The notes below the pieces were generated by a model. It saw only the letters and a list, made by a program, of their open reading frames with translations. It was not told the origin of the DNA and did not search any database. 64,000 bases of DNA from Chaetoderma sp. LZ-2023a (lineage: Eukaryota > Mollusca > Caudofoveata > Chaetodermatida > Chaetodermatidae): assembly GCA_034401795.1 (NCBI GenBank), contig CM067373.1:37867233-37931232 (forward strand). The letters are read 5' to 3'. Every line of letters begins with the position of its first letter. The stretch's first letter is position 1. This document shows, piece by piece, positions 40,938 through 54,024 of the stretch. A program made the translations under genes and the position numbers.

Positions 40938-43900
40938 ATGCAGCTAATTAGGTTTGGCACAATAAATTGTAAAGGTCTTTTAGATCCAAGCCGTGCACGG
41001 GTGCTTAGATCTGAGATTTGTCATTTAAAATTGGACATGATTTTTATTCAGGAATCTTTTGTGACATGCATAAAAGAGAGAAAGCTTGTTGAGCGAAATC
41101 TTGCCTTTGCAGGCTTCTGGTCATTTGGCCAGTGGCACAGCTGTGGAGTTGGGATTTTGCTTTCACCAGCTTTGAGTGCCTCTATTGTGTCCGTGACAAG
41201 AGATTTTCAAGGTAGATATATTTGTATTGATGTAGAAATCTCAGGCAAGCCATACAGGCTTATATGTATTTATGCACCTAATTGTGTCTCTGATAGAAGT
41301 GAGTTCTTTAGGTCAATTCAAGGTTTGTTTGTTACACGTCGTATTGTAGTTTTGGCAGGGGATTTCAATTGTGTCCTTGGCTCCACACAAACAACATTAG
41401 CTGCAGATTAGATCGTATTTATGTCTCTCGTGATCTTCAACACTTTGTTGTCCGATGTCATACCTCTCCCTCTTCAATAAGTGATCACAGCTTTGTGATT
41501 GCTGAATTGGGCGATGTCTCATGTATTAACATTGGGTCTGGCCTATGGAAATTCAACACCTCTCTATTAAATGACGAAACCTTCATTCAAGAATTTACTG
41601 ACTTTTGGGACCACCTGGAAAAAGGCGCCATCAGTCCAGAATGGTGGGAACTCGCAAAAGAGGATATTAAGGACTTCATTATTAATTACAGTAAAAATAA
41701 ATTTCAGGAAAAGCGACAATTATTCCAAGAGTTGACTAAAACATAAAAGCAACTTTTGGATGCTGAAAATACGCAGCCTGGTAATTATATAGAGCGGATC
41801 ACCACCCTTAAGCAAAGGCTGTATGATTTTCACCATGACCACGCTCAGGGCTCTTTAATTAGGTCAAAGGCCAAAACACTGGACAATAATGAAAGGCCAA
41901 GTGCCTACATTTTAAAACGTGAGTTCTCTAATGCTTCTAGCAGGGTGATCAGGGAACTCATAGACGATTACAGGGTCATGTGACATTTTAAAATATTGTA
42001 GCGACTTTTACAACCTTTTGTTGACGGATGAAGGTTATGATGAGAAATTATCTGCCAACATATTAAAGGATGTACCAAAGATGTCCGATGATGACGCAAT
42101 CACGTGTGAGGGCAATGTGACCTTGGAGGAATGTTATTTTGCACTAAAGCGCATGCATAATGGCCGATCTCCTGGGTCAGACGGTCTTCCTAAAGAATTT
42201 TACTTTAAATTTTGGCAATTAATTGGTCCTGTTTTGGTGAAAACTTATAATCTATGCTATGAGAGGGGAGAGTTAATTTTCTCGCAGAAATTAGGTGTCA
42301 TTACCTTATTGCACAAAAAAGGCAGAGATCCTAAATATGTTAAAAATCTTCGCCCTATAAAAATCTTCGCCCTATCTCTTTGTTAAATGTGGATTACAAA
42401 ATTCTGTCCAAAGTGTTGTGTGATCGTCTTTTCTGTATCATGCCCAAAATTATTCATGAAAATCAGACGTGCTCTATTCATGGGAGGTCTATACTTGATA
42501 ACCTACATCTGCTAAGGAATATTGTCGATTATTGTAAGCAGAAGGACCTCTCAATGGGCTTTCTTTGCCTAGATATGGAGAAAGCCTTTGATAGAGTTAA
42601 CCATCGTTTTCTCTTTAATACTTTAAAATCGTTTGGCTTCATGGATGATTACATTAAATGGGTCAAACTTCTCTACAACAATATTTGCAGTACTGTCCTT
42701 GTAAATGGTCATCTATCTGATCCATTTAATGTTACTAGATCGGTAAGGCAAGGGTGTAGCTTATCTCCGCAACTTTTTGTTATTGTTATCGAAGTGTTTG
42801 CTATACAAATTAGAAAGTCTAGAGGTTACTGGTTTTAAGGTCCCAGGTCTTCCTGAAAATATTAAGTTGTCAATGTACGCATACGATAGTAACTGTTTTT
42901 GCTCAAATATGTGGGATGTGGACAATGTTCTAAAAATTGCAGGAATTTATTGCAAGGCAAGCGGAGGTAAATTAAATATTTCAAAAACTTCATGTCTCAC
43001 TTTTGGCAAATGGAAAACATCATCAGACCGTGCCTTTGGCATTTCTTGGCCTGACGGTCCTTTGAAAATTCTCGGTGTTCAATTTGGCCCTAATATTTCA
43101 CACGATGACATGTGATCTGAAATTTACAATAAATTCACAAATAGTCTGAATTATCGGAAATCACGTGATGTCTCATTATTTGGAAAAAGTATAATCATCA
43201 AAACTATGGCGTGTAGCAAACTTTATTATACAGGCTCAACCTTTGTCTTGCCCAAACACTATGAAAAGCTTTTTAATAGGACAATGTTCCTGTATTTATG
43301 GAACACTACCCATACAGAATTTCTAAAAGGGGAAACAGTCTGTAATTCGATTGAAAATGGTGGCCTTGAAGTGGTAAATATACAAGTCAAATTGACTTCC
43401 TTTTTACTCATGCATATCTATAAATTATTAAACGGATCTACTGCGGCCTGGACATATTTCGCTAAATATTGGCTATGGTTCACTTTAAGAAGTCTTAGGC
43501 CCGATTTTGCATCCAATTTGGTACCCCATGGGCACATATTGCCACCATTTTATCAAAAGTGCCTAATCGCATTTAAATTCATTCAAACAGATTATCCTGA
43601 TCATGATTGGTTTGCAAAAGCATCTTAAAAAATATTTTATAAAATGATAATGACAAAAAATGTAGGGAAAATCGATTTACAAACCTATTTCCCAAATGTC
43701 AATTTTAAAATTTCTTATAAAAATAATGTAAACAAGTTTTTGGACCCGTGTTTAAAGACTGGTCTACAAATTAACTCATGATATAGATCCCGCCAAAGTC
43801 ACGGTCTATAAACGATGGCCAACCTCTCGGCTAAAAGATTTAAATTGTGTATTTTATTTAAGATGGGAAACTTAATCATTTATTAATTTACTGCCCTGAA

Positions 43901-44268
43901 ATACAGGCGTTTTGGAATTTTGTAAACGTTTTTCATAGTGTTCTTTCTAATAACATGGTTTTATCACGGGAAATGATCAGATTTAACAATATACCACCAA
44001 GTAGTAATACATATAATACTGATGTTATACTATACATTATCAATTTGGCAAAACATGTAATCTGGACCACAAGATGCGATGTATTTATGAAACACAAAAC
44101 CTTGACTGGGAATGATATGTGTTGTAGCTTTCTAGGTCATTTAAAATTCAGGATTCTTGTGGACAAATTTAGATTAGAAACAGACATTTTTGAAAAATAT
44201 TGCTTAATTCGAATATTTTCTGTGAAAAAGATCCGTCTGATCAATCCAAAATTATATTTGAGTTCTGA
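40938..44268 (+). pseudogene. LINE ORF2, broken (alpha, copy G)
   Basis: It starts MQLIRFGTINCKG. About 140 nt of the endonuclease domain are deleted after GDFNCV (about 41375). A TAA occurs at about 41744 (LTKT*), with further frameshifts near 41980, 42357 (a short duplication of AATCTTCGCCCTAT) and 42825. YADD reads YAYD, so one catalytic Asp is lost. More stops occur near 43113 and 43626, and the C-terminal Cys/His motif is damaged. It is clearly dead. Confidence 0.88.
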
Positions 44269-44567
44269 AGTTGCCATCATGTTTAACATCTAATGCCTGT
44301 ATCTATTGCTACTGCCTAAGGCTGAAGATTAATTTTAATCTCATTTAATGTAAATATGTTGTATAGGTTTATTATTATATTTTGCTAATCTTGTTCTTCC
44401 CCTTGTTTTTGCAGATGCGGTGGGGACAACACAACATGAATCAGGGTATATAGTTAAAATTATGCATGCTAGGCCACCGCATTTGGCAAGGGTAGTTTAT
44501 TGCTTCAAAAAAACAAAAAACATATATATTGCCCCAAATTGGAGCAAAATCGGGAAGGGGGGGGGGG

Positions 44568-44678
44568 CTTAAGGGAGTGGGCCGGGGGGGGGGGGGGGGG
44601 CTTAAGGGAGTGGGCCCGGGTCGAGGCCTTACCATTGCACTCCGGTTTGGCTGACACCCGCGATCACCCCAAATGTGG
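44568..44678 (+). pseudogene. U1 snRNA 3' fragment, duplicated start and deleted end (split by LINE G)
   Basis: CTTAAGGGAGTGGGCC occurs at 44568-44583 and again from 44601 after a run of G, a local duplication. The second copy continues through SL2 to AAATGTGG (44678). The rest of SL3, the Sm site and SL4 are deleted. Confidence 0.85.
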
Positions 44679-46620
44679 TAATGAAATCTGAAGAATTATG
44701 CCTGCCTTCATTCACCTAAAAATGGCAAACACGAATCCCAGATGATTCCGGTTAACCTTTGTTGTCGAAGAATTCCGTACCTTAATTGGCACCCAAATAC
44801 GGCAGATACGCGTGGGTATGTCTTTTCATCCTGTCTGCTTGCAGCGTAAAATTCTGTCTTGCCGTACATGCAAAGATTACCGAGAAGCCAACCCTCCTGT
44901 CAGCAAACCAGAGACTATAGGTGATGTAGAGAAAACTTTCGTAAAATCTGCCTGGAGTCTAAAATATGATTTACAAATTGCCAAGTCAGATTTGTACGTG
45001 CGAGTTCAGAAGCCTGCCGTCGTCCGGTCCTTCCGCCGGTCCTTCCGAACAATTAAGTTTGAATAAAATTAGCCGAGCAGTTCTAAATGAGGGATGAGTA
45101 TGTGTATATGGTCTTTTAAATTGTTTCCTTGAATTCTTTTTGGAGTGATTCTTGTCCCCACGCCGCGGCGATTGGCGTAGTCTTATTCCCCGTATCATCA
45201 GCTCTATATATTGGTACAACAATCCACCCGATCCGCCTAGTGGTGCCCGAGATACCTTGTCATTTACTACACGGCGTCTCGTCTGCAAATCCGAACAAGG
45301 CAGCCAGCCAGCCCTTCCAGGGGTAGTTTTCCAAAAATACTCTAGCTGTTGCTGCCGGACATTTCCTGAATAGAGATTTCCAGTTTCTCGACCAGTAAAT
45401 AAAGTTTGAAAGCGTGGCCATATCTCGGAGATGGGATTCATGCACATGGCTTTCGTGTGTAAGAATAATAATTGCAACGGAGACAATCCCTCTCACACTA
45501 TGCTACTAGTACGCTATCTAGGCAGACACGTGTATCTCCCTTGGACCATGCATCTTATAGATGACGTTATCTCATCTTGAATTAGTGTATATATTATCAT
45601 ATATTCACCGTATCATCAGCTCTATATATTGGTACAACAATCCACCCGATCCGCCTAGTGGTGCCCGAGATACCTTGTCATTTACTACACGGCGTCTCGT
45701 CTGCAAATCCGAACAAGGCAGCCAGCCAGCCAGCCAGCCAGCCAGCCATTCCAGGGGTAGTTTTCCAAAAATACTCTAGCTGTTGCTGCCGGACATTTCC
45801 TGAATAGAGATTTCCAGTTTCTCGACCAGTAAATAAAGTATGAAAGCGTGCCCATATCTCGGAGATGGGATTCATGCACATGGTTTTCGTGTGTAAGAAT
45901 AATAATTGCAAAGTACGCTATCTAGGCAGACACGTGTATCTCCCTTGGACCCCATGCATCTTATAGATGACGTTATCTCATTTTGAATTAGTGTATATAT
46001 TATCAGAAATACGCTAAGTCAGTAACCTTTCACCGGTGCACGTGCGACCTTTAATCATGTGACTTCCGGCAGGCAGGCAGGCTGCTTATAAAACGGGGAC
46101 TATTTTTCCTAAAAAGACAGTCCACGATCTCTTGGACTATATACTCGCTCGTCGTCCTACCGCCTCCCCACCCCCCCCCCCCCCCCCCCGAGCCGATTCT
46201 AATAATTCTGCTACCTCTGTTGGTCGTGGGGGAATTAATTAATTTATTACTTAATTGAATGATTAATTAATTAATGAATAAATTAATTATTCAATTAATT
46301 ATTCAATTAATTAATAATTAAAATTAATGAATTAATTAATTGTATTCAAAGGTTTTAATTAGTAGGCCAAGCTTCGGCAAGGGAGGTAATCTCGTATGCA
46401 GAGATTTGGCTCTCTGACCCTCCAGATACTCTGCTGCAGCTCATTGTCATGCTATTGATGGTCGGAATGGACGAACTCGAGCGTGCGACGTACATGTCGA
46501 TTTCCTCCGCCTGTCCGGCTGTCATCGACAAGGCCGTGCAGAGTGCTTGATCGCTTGATAAACCTTTGTATAACTACACCTCTGAATAGCGATGCCAATG
46601 TCTGAATGCTCAGTAAACTC
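44679..46620 (+). repeat. U1 array spacer S7 with internal duplication
   Basis: The spacer is longer than usual because a segment of about 400 bp (starting CCGTATCATCAGCTC, near 45190) is present a second time from about 45609. The join TATATTATCATATATTCA is shared with S6. C runs are near 46163-46187. I see no gene. Confidence 0.82.
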
Positions 46621-46646
46621 ATCCTTACCTGGCAGGTCTTCACTCT
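46621..46646 (+). pseudogene. U1 snRNA 5' fragment (gene split by LINE H)
   Basis: ATCCTTACCTGGCAGG to CACTCT. It has A-to-C at position 3 and the CA deletion shared with 32528. Confidence 0.86.
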
Positions 46647-46818
46647 ACTATAGGTTGTTTGATACCTGTCTGGCCAGCCTTATTCGCGCGAGAAACTGTG
46701 TTTTGCTTGTTGGTAAGTGGTAATTTTAGAAGTTTAATTTTTGTCACTTTATTCAATTGTGATTTTTTTCCCCTGGGGTTGTGGCATATTTGCCTGTCCC
46801 CTAGGGCCTGCTTTAGTG

Positions 46819-47983
46819 ATGACGGCGGTGGTGAAAAGCAAGCTTCGGCCAAGTGCTTTTGTGGATAAAGATAATTATAACAGAACGGTTCGAATTACCG
46901 TGGAAGGAAAAGAGCCATCACTTGTTTGTAGAACAGATTTAAGATGTGCTTTGAATGGTTTTGTAGAAGATAAAGAAGTTTTAAGTGTTCACAAGCAGGA
47001 CAAAGTTGATGAATGGTAGTTGATGTTAGATAATGAGCGGGTGTTTAACCATTTAATTAATTTGGAATCACTTCCAATGGGTGATCGAGTCTTGTGGTTT
47101 TCGTCAGCAGATAAAAGGAGAATCACTGTTCGAATTAACTGGTTGCCACCGTTCATTCCGAACGAGTTCATGAAACGCGCGTTGGAGGATTATGGAAAGG
47201 TGTTGGTGGTGCGCGATGAGATGACGGATGTCCGTGGTTGGGAACCTGGTTCATGTGGCTTAGGAGTAGCCATAATGGATTTGTCCCAGGAGCAGCTGAT
47301 GGTGCTGCCTTACATCATATCATTCGAGGATGGCTATGAAATGATGATAATGTATAATGGTCGAGCACCTCAGTGCCTAAAGTGTAGAGAGATTGGCCAC
47401 ATGCAGTTTGAGTGCGGTGGACGTCGGATCTGGAAGCCGTCGCCGAATGGAGTATGGGCAGATCGTGTGAGACAACAGCGAATTGATGAGGGTCTAACAC
47501 CAAATGAGGCAGCGGCCGAGCAGCAGCGTGAGTGGACGGAGCGTGAGGCGAAAGGAGCTGAGCCGGGGAAACAGCAGGGCCAGAAATCGGTGAAGCAAAA
47601 GGACCATCAGGAGCAGGTGATGGTGATTGAGGATGGAGTGAAGAATGGGATGGACATGGATGAGGATTTTTTCTCATCTTCAGGTGATGTGGATTATTCG
47701 CAGCTTGCTGCGGTAGCCACGCGCCTGCAAGATGGGCTTGCAAGATGGGCCTGCCCCATTTCCTGGGCTAAAGTCCGCTAAAGGTTATATGTCATCCCAC
47801 TCTCTGGTTACAGAGGGTTAGGTGGCATGTGACCTTGGAGGACCGGCTCAGAGTGGGTCAGCGATGATTGTGAGCATGATGGAGTTGGTGGATAGGGAGT
47901 CGGCAAAAGAAACGAGCGGAAGATTGGGGAGTATTGTCACGGGTAGGGACGTTAGTTTGACTAGGGTTGGGATTGGCAAATAA
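46819..47983 (+). pseudogene. LINE ORF1, broken (delta, copy H)
   Basis: The ATG at 46819 (MTAVVKSKLRPSAF) is intact. A TAC codon has become TAG at about 47017. The frame resumes through the CLKCREIGHMQFEC knuckle. A 13-bp tandem duplication (GCAAGATGGGCTT-like) near 47735 shifts the frame, and another stop follows near 47781. The end point is approximate. Confidence 0.82.
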
Positions 47984-47984
47984 T

Positions 47985-48180
47985 TATAATGATGATGATG
48001 GTGTGTTTATGATATTGATGATGATTATGATGATGAAGATAGGGGATGATATTTTTTTAGGTTGATAATGGTCATGATAGTGATGATAGTGATGATAGTG
48101 ATGATGGTGATGATGTTCATGAGGATGAGGATGATGATGATGATGATAAGGAGGAAGATGATGATGATGATGATGGGAAG
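47985..48180 (+). repeat. GAT-type trinucleotide microsatellite (delta, copy H)
   Basis: Imperfect GAT/GATAGT repeats fill the ORF1-ORF2 interval. Poly-His and poly-Ile frames on the minus strand are artefacts. Confidence 0.85.
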
Positions 48181-48317
48181 TTGGCATCTTATTTTTGTTT
48201 TTTGCATGGCACAGCACTGGCTTGGTGGTGTGCTGTTGGTGGATGGATCTGATTCTTTACTGTTCAGTGGTATCATATTTCATTTACTGTTGTGTTGTTT
48301 TAGTGTGATCTAATCAA

Positions 48318-50860
48318 ATGCAGTGTCTACGATTCGGATCAATAAATTGCAATGGTCTAATTGGTCAGAAGAGAACACAAGTGTGCAGATCGGAAATTGT
48401 CCATAATAAATTAGATATTGTGTTCCTTCAGGAGACCTTTGTAATATGCAGAGGAACAAAAAGCTGAATCTGTTAATCCTGGTAGTTTTGGTGATCAGAT
48501 TGCAGCCCTTTCATCTAGATTACACTCAAGGCTCGATAATCAGGTCAAGGGCCAAGGTCATAGAAAATAATGAAACGCCCACAGCTTATTTCTTTAAGCG
48601 TGAGTTTGCAAATGCAAGAAAAAAAGGAATTTATAAAGTGATAGATGATCATTCTAAAGAAATCACAGATGGAAATGATATTATAAATTTTTGTCAAAAT
48701 TTTTATGCAAATCTTCTGGCTGATGAAGGTTACGATGAAGGTCTAGCGGATACGTTTTTATCTGATCTTCCTAAATTGCCAGAAGAATATGCAGATGATT
48801 TTGAGGGGGATGTCACTCTTGAAGAATGTTTCTTTGCTATGAAACGAATGAAGAACAATCGCTCGCCTGGATCTGATGGCCTTTCTAAAGAATTTTATTA
48901 TGCCTTCTGGCATCTGATAGGCCCAGTTCTTGTTAAAATTTATAATGTCTGTTAGGCGAGTTACTTTTTTCGCAAAGACTCAGCATTAATACACTTTTGC
49001 ACAAAGACGGCAAGGATCCTCAAAATGTAAAAAACCTCCGACCCGTGTCGTTACTTAATGTGGATTATAAGATCCTGTCCAAAGTCTTTTCGCAATCATG
49101 CCATTAATTATTCACGAAAATCAGACCTGCTCGGTGAAAGGCAGGTCAATTCTGGACAATGTTCATCTTCTCCGGAACATTGTAGATTATTGTAAACAAA
49201 AAAGTCTTTCTATGAGCTTTTTGTGTTTGGACCAGAAGGCCTTTGATCGTGTTAACCACAATTTCATGTTTAAAACATTGGAAGCTTTTGGTTTTAAGCA
49301 TAATTTTATTAAATGGGTAAAATTATTGTACTTCAATATCTTTAGTTCTTTAGCAATTAATGGGCATTTGTCTAATTTGTTCCAGGTTACTCGTTCTGTA
49401 AGCCAAGGATGCAGTCTTTCTCCTTTGCTTTTTGTCATGGTTATTGAGGTGTTTGACGTGCAACTTCGAAAATCAACATGTGTTACAGGTTTTTCATTTC
49501 CAGGATTAAAGGAAAAAGTTAAAGTTTCAATGTACGCAAATGATAGCACTTGCTTCTGTTCATCCATGTCCGAAATAGAGTAGGGTGTCTAAAACTGCAT
49601 GTATCAAATTTGGTAAATGGAAATCTTCATCAGACCATAGTTTTGGCATATCATGGCCTGATGGTCCGGTAAAGATTCTCGGAATTCCTTTTGGTCCAGA
49701 CGTTAGTGACGATGATATGTGGTCAAAGATATATACAAAGTTTACTTCTAGTTTAAATTATAGGAAATGTAGGGATATCTCGTTGTTTGGAAGGAGCACT
49801 TTAATTAAATCCCTGGCCTGTTCTAAGCTATATTATACAGGATCTGTTATTGTGTTACCCAAGCATTATTTAAATCTCTTCAATAGATCCATGTTCTTGT
49901 ATCTATGGAATCATAGGAATTCAGAATTTTTATCTAGAGAAATTTTATGTAATTCATATATAAATGGTGGTTTAAAAATGACAAACATTGAAATAAAGCT
50001 TGCATCTTTCATGCTTATGCATATTCATAAATTAGTTAATGAGGCAACGGCAGGCTGGTCTTATTTCGCCAAATATTGGCTCGGCTATAGCCTAAGAAGG
50101 CTAAAATCTGAGTTTGCTTCATTTCTGATTGGTCAAGCCTTGCCACCTTTCTATCAAAATTGCTTAAACGTTTTCTTGAAGTTTCAAAGTGATTTCCCAG
50201 ATTATAAATCGTTCGAGAGAGCGACATCAAAAGCGTTTTCTCAACTTCTGATGTCAAACAATGTTGGAGAAATCAGAATACAGAAATTTTTCCCAAACAT
50301 TGATTTTAAATTAGGCTATAAAAATTGCCGTAACAATTTTCTAGACCTAAAATTCAAGACTTTGGCTTATAAACTATGCCATAGTATATGCCTAACAAAG
50401 CATACTATTCATCTCAGATGGTATGGTTATATACAAAAAGATCCTTTTTGCGTTCTATGTTCCAATAGGAAAATGGAAACGGTCAACCATTTATTTTATT
50501 ATTGTTCAGAGGTACAAGCACTTTGGAATATTGTTAAGAATTTTTATAATATTTTATCAAATGGTAATGTTTTATAGGTTCAACAGCATACCATCATCTG
50601 ATAGTAGATATGCTACTGATGTGGCTTTATATATAGTTACTTTGGCTAAGCATACAATTTGGTCCCTCAGATGCAAATCACTTTTTGGGAGTAAAGTTAA
50701 CAAAAGTGAAGATTTTTGCTGTGTTTTTCTAAGCCATTTAAAATTCAGAATTATTGTTGATAAGTTTAGGCTTTCTTTTGACAAGTTTAGTAAATGTTTG
50801 CTTGATTCGCAACTCTTTTGTACAGTTGAGCCTGTTGCGGAATCGAAATTAATTTTTTAA
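48318..50860 (+). pseudogene. LINE ORF2, broken and internally deleted (delta, copy H)
   Basis: It starts MQCLRFGSINCNG. After about 45 codons most of the endonuclease domain is gone (join near 48450). The RT part is recognisable (GSDGLSKEFYY, AFDRVNH) but has a stop at 48954, small deletions near 48960 and 49087, and YAND in place of YADD (about 49536). A further deletion and stop are near 49580. The C-terminal part retains C-x2-C...H-x4-C. It is diverged from gamma but clearly the same lineage. Confidence 0.86.
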
Positions 50861-51108
50861 TTTTAGTCAAGCCAGTTCATGATATCTAATTTGAATCCAG
50901 TGCTGTGTTATGATGATAGTGTTGGTGTTTTTTGGTTTTTTTTGCTTGTTTGGGTTTTGGGGGGGGGGGGGGTGTGGGGTTTGGATTGTTTTTTTATAGT
51001 TGTCAATATTGTTGTATATATGTTCAGAGGCAAAAGAAAATAGGGGGAAAAATACAACATTTTGCCCCATTTATTACCCGGGATGATGCATGGCACACAT
51101 AAATATCA

Positions 51109-51284
51109 GTCATGAAGAAAATCTACATGGCGAGAAGAAAAATTATTAAAAATAATATTGGCCATGAAAAAATATTCTCAACATGGCGAGAAGAAAAATA
51201 TAAACAAAAAATAACAATGGCCATGAAAAAATGATGTACATGGCGTGAAGAAAAACATGGGCCATAAAATCTAAATGACATGGC
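51109..51284 (+). other. Array of four GCCATG/CATGGC-type hairpins in the 3' UTR (delta)
   Basis: Units start GTCATG, GCCATG, GCCATG and GCCATA, each closed by CATGGC and followed by G(A/T)GAAG. The spacing is as in copies C and I. Confidence 0.55.
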
Positions 51285-51338
51285 GTGAAGAAGAGGGCGC
51301 GTCCTGTTAACTGGGGGGAAAAAAAGAAGGAAAAAAAA

Positions 51339-51368
51339 GGGAGTGGGCCCGGGACGAGGCCTTACCAT
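51339..51368 (+). pseudogene. U1 snRNA 3' fragment, first part (split by LINE H)
   Basis: GGGAGTGGGCC to CCTTACCAT, interrupted in SL2 by the next element. Confidence 0.88.
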
Positions 51369-52572
51369 TAGAGCTGGGTGGTCTGACGGTAGTACCGTCA
51401 GCACTGTGGTATACCGTGAACCGATACCATGACTGTTGACATTTCCAAATACCGTGAATAACGTCCATAATGTTTGAGCAATATTTGAGAAATATATTCA
51501 TAAAATCTGCCTTGACCAAGAGTAAATAGGTGCTAATAGTGCCAAAAATACAGGCAACGTACGTCTTGAAAGTTTCATGGTAATATTGCTTTATTTAAAA
51601 CATCTAAAGTCATTCTCTGTCCATCCGCCGGTAGTAATTACACTATAATATATTCCCTATTCCCGTTTCTATTATTTGTAATTTATTACTCCAAGCATTT
51701 TGTCACCGAACTAGACCGTGGGAAAATACATACTATGCTGAATTTATCAATGAAAATTTACTAAAACGTAGTATTTGCTATTTTATTAAGAACGAGCAGC
51801 GTTGAAGTCGTTATTTTTTATTTTTCTGGCTTGTTTTAAGAAATTTCTTTAAGGATTAAATCCAGTTTACGTAACGACACCTAAAATTATAGTGTTTTAG
51901 TTTTTGTAATTCATTTTTCAACAGGCTACACGTCGGAAGTTCGCGGAAATAGCTTTTTACACACATTGTTCAGGTGAAGCATGGTGAGTAACGAGTCTGC
52001 ACATCGGGTACTCGGTAATTATCAGGAGCTTTGGAATCGGCTATATTCAATGTCGTGTTATATGTATGTGTATAGGCCTGTTTTCGCGAGTAACAGAATA
52101 TACGACTCCAACAGAAATAAAAGAGTACAACATTCGCCCCGTTTAAATACCCGCGGATTTTATCTACTCTGTTTATCAAAGCGCTCGACTGCCAAAGTAA
52201 AATGTGCCGTTTACTGGTCGCACGCATTAATAGCAAGAACATGAAAATAGTGCGCCCCAATGTCTCAAACCGAGTCGACCACACCCTTTGACCAATATTC
52301 CCGAGAATGATATTAGGTCAATAAAAATAGTCACCTAATAAAATCGTGAAACTAAACAGTCGCAATACCCATGTTTTTCTTTAAATCAGGAAGCCGATTT
52401 ATTTATTTTACCTATATTTACCGCTGATTGGAGATGGAAGTGAAAAGGAAATGGGAAAAATTGTTCTAATTTCTTGGCATGCCCCAAGCTCAGATGACGG
52501 TATACCGTGGTACCGCAGTATTTTTTCATGGTACCGATACCGTCATGTAAATATCAATACCGCCCAGCTCTA
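51369..52572. mobile_element. hAT-like non-autonomous DNA transposon inside the U1 gene
   Basis: 1,204 bp. Termini TAGAGCTGGGTGGT and (reverse complement of the right end) TAGAGCTGGGCGGT match at 13 of 14 bases. An 8-bp target duplication CTTACCAT/CTTACCAC (51361-51368, 52573-52580) has one mismatch. Subterminal GGTATACCGTG-type motifs occur at both ends. Terminal bases and 8-bp duplication fit hAT. No transposase ORF is seen. Confidence 0.75.
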
Positions 52573-52674
52573 CTTACCACTGCACTCCGGTTTGGCTGAC
52601 ACCCACGATCACCCCAAATATGGGTGACTCGTGTGTAATTTTTTCGTGTGGTGGCTGCGTTCACGCTACCCCTG
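52573..52674 (+). pseudogene. U1 snRNA 3' fragment, second part
   Basis: It resumes with CTTACCACTGCACTCC through SL3, Sm-like site and SL4 to CCCCTG, with several substitutions (for example GTGGTGGCTGCGTTCACGC). Confidence 0.88.
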
Positions 52675-54024
52675 TAATAATGAAATCTGAAGAATTATGC
52701 CTGCCTTCATTCGCCATCCCAGATGATTCCACTCAACCTTTGTTGTCGAAGAATTCCGTACCTTAATTGGCACCCGCAGATATGCGTGGGTATGTAAAAG
52801 CCAACCTTACTGTCAGCAAAGCAGACTATAGGCGATGTAGAGAAAATTCTCGTAAAATCTGCCTGGAGTCTTAAATATGATTTACAAATTGTCAATTCAG
52901 ATTTGTGCGTGCGAGTTGAGAAGCCTGCCGTCGTCGGGTCCTTCCGAACAATTAAGTTTGAATAAAATTAGCCGAGCAGTTCTAAATGAGGGATGAGTAC
53001 GTGTATATGGTCTTTTAAATGATTTCCTGGAATTCTTTTTGGAGTGATTCTTGTCCCCACGCGGCGGCGATTATCATCAGCTCTATATATCGGTTATCGA
53101 CCCGATCTGCCTAGTGGTTCCTGAGATACCACGGCGTCTCGTCTGCAAATCCGAACAAGCCAGCCATTCCAGGGGTAGTTTTCCAAAAATACTCTAGCTG
53201 TTGCTGCTGGACATTTCCTGAATAGAGATTTCCAGTTTCTCGACCAGTAAATAAAGTATGAAAGCGTGGCCATATCTCGGAGATGGGATTCATGCACATG
53301 GTTTTCGTGTGTAAGAATAATAATTGCAAGGGAGATAATCCCTCTCACACTATGCTACTAGTACGCTATCTAGGCAGACACGTATCTCCCTTGGACCATG
53401 CATCTTATCGATGACGTTATCTCATTTTGAATTAGTGTATATATTATCAGAAATACGCTGCTAAGTCAGTAACCTTTCACCGGTGCACGTGCGACCTTTA
53501 ATCATGTGACTTCCGGCAGGCAAGTAGGCTGCTTATAAAACGGGGACCATTTTTCCTAAAAAGACAGTCCACGAGCTCTTGGACCATATGCTCGCTCATC
53601 GTCCTACCTCCTCCCCACCCCGAGCCGATTCTAATAATTCTGCTACCTCTGTTGGTCGTGGGGGAATTAATTAATTAATTAATTTATTACTTAATTGATT
53701 GATTAATTAATTAATTATTCAATTATAATTAAAATTAATGAATTAATTAAATTTAAAAAATGTTTTAATTAGTAGGTCAAGCTTCGGCAAGGGAGGTAAT
53801 CTCGTATGCAGAGATTTGGCTCTCTGACCCTCCAGATACTCTGCTGCAGCCCGTTGTCATGCTATTGATGGTCGGAATGGACGATTTCCTCCGCCTGTCC
53901 GGAAAGCAAGGCTGAAATAAATCTGTCATCGACAAGGCCGTGCAGAGTGCTTGATCGCTTGATAAACCTTTGTATAACTACACCTCTGAATAGCGATGCC
54001 AATGTCTGATTGCTCAGTAAACTC
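52675..54024 (+). repeat. U1 array spacer S8, shortened
   Basis: Spacer with several small deletions (for example the TGTGTTTTCATCCTG region and most of the AGCC tract). It still has TATAAAA, the AATT tract and the U1 flank. I see no gene. Confidence 0.83.

Larger units (their letters stand above)
38365..44567 (+). mobile_element. LINE copy G (alpha family), decayed
   Basis: It starts ATTCCTGGGCCC (as copy B) and keeps ORF1-microsatellite-ORF2-3' UTR order, but both ORFs are broken. The 3' UTR retains the long stem (44415-44482) but lacks the terminal hairpins. It ends in a G run before CTTAAGGG. Confidence 0.88.
46647..51338 (+). mobile_element. LINE copy H (delta family), internally deleted
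   Basis: It starts ACTATAGG (as copy F). It has ORF1 with a stop, a GAT-type repeat, ORF2 lacking most of the endonuclease domain, a 3' UTR with CCCGGGATGATGCATGG, a hairpin array, a terminal GGGCGCGTCC...CTGTTAACTGGG motif and an A/G tail merging with GGGAGTGG of U1. Confidence 0.87.

Noticed and set aside
51970..52284. ORFs inside the hAT-like element
   Set aside because: Short, overlapping on both strands, with no transposase motif.
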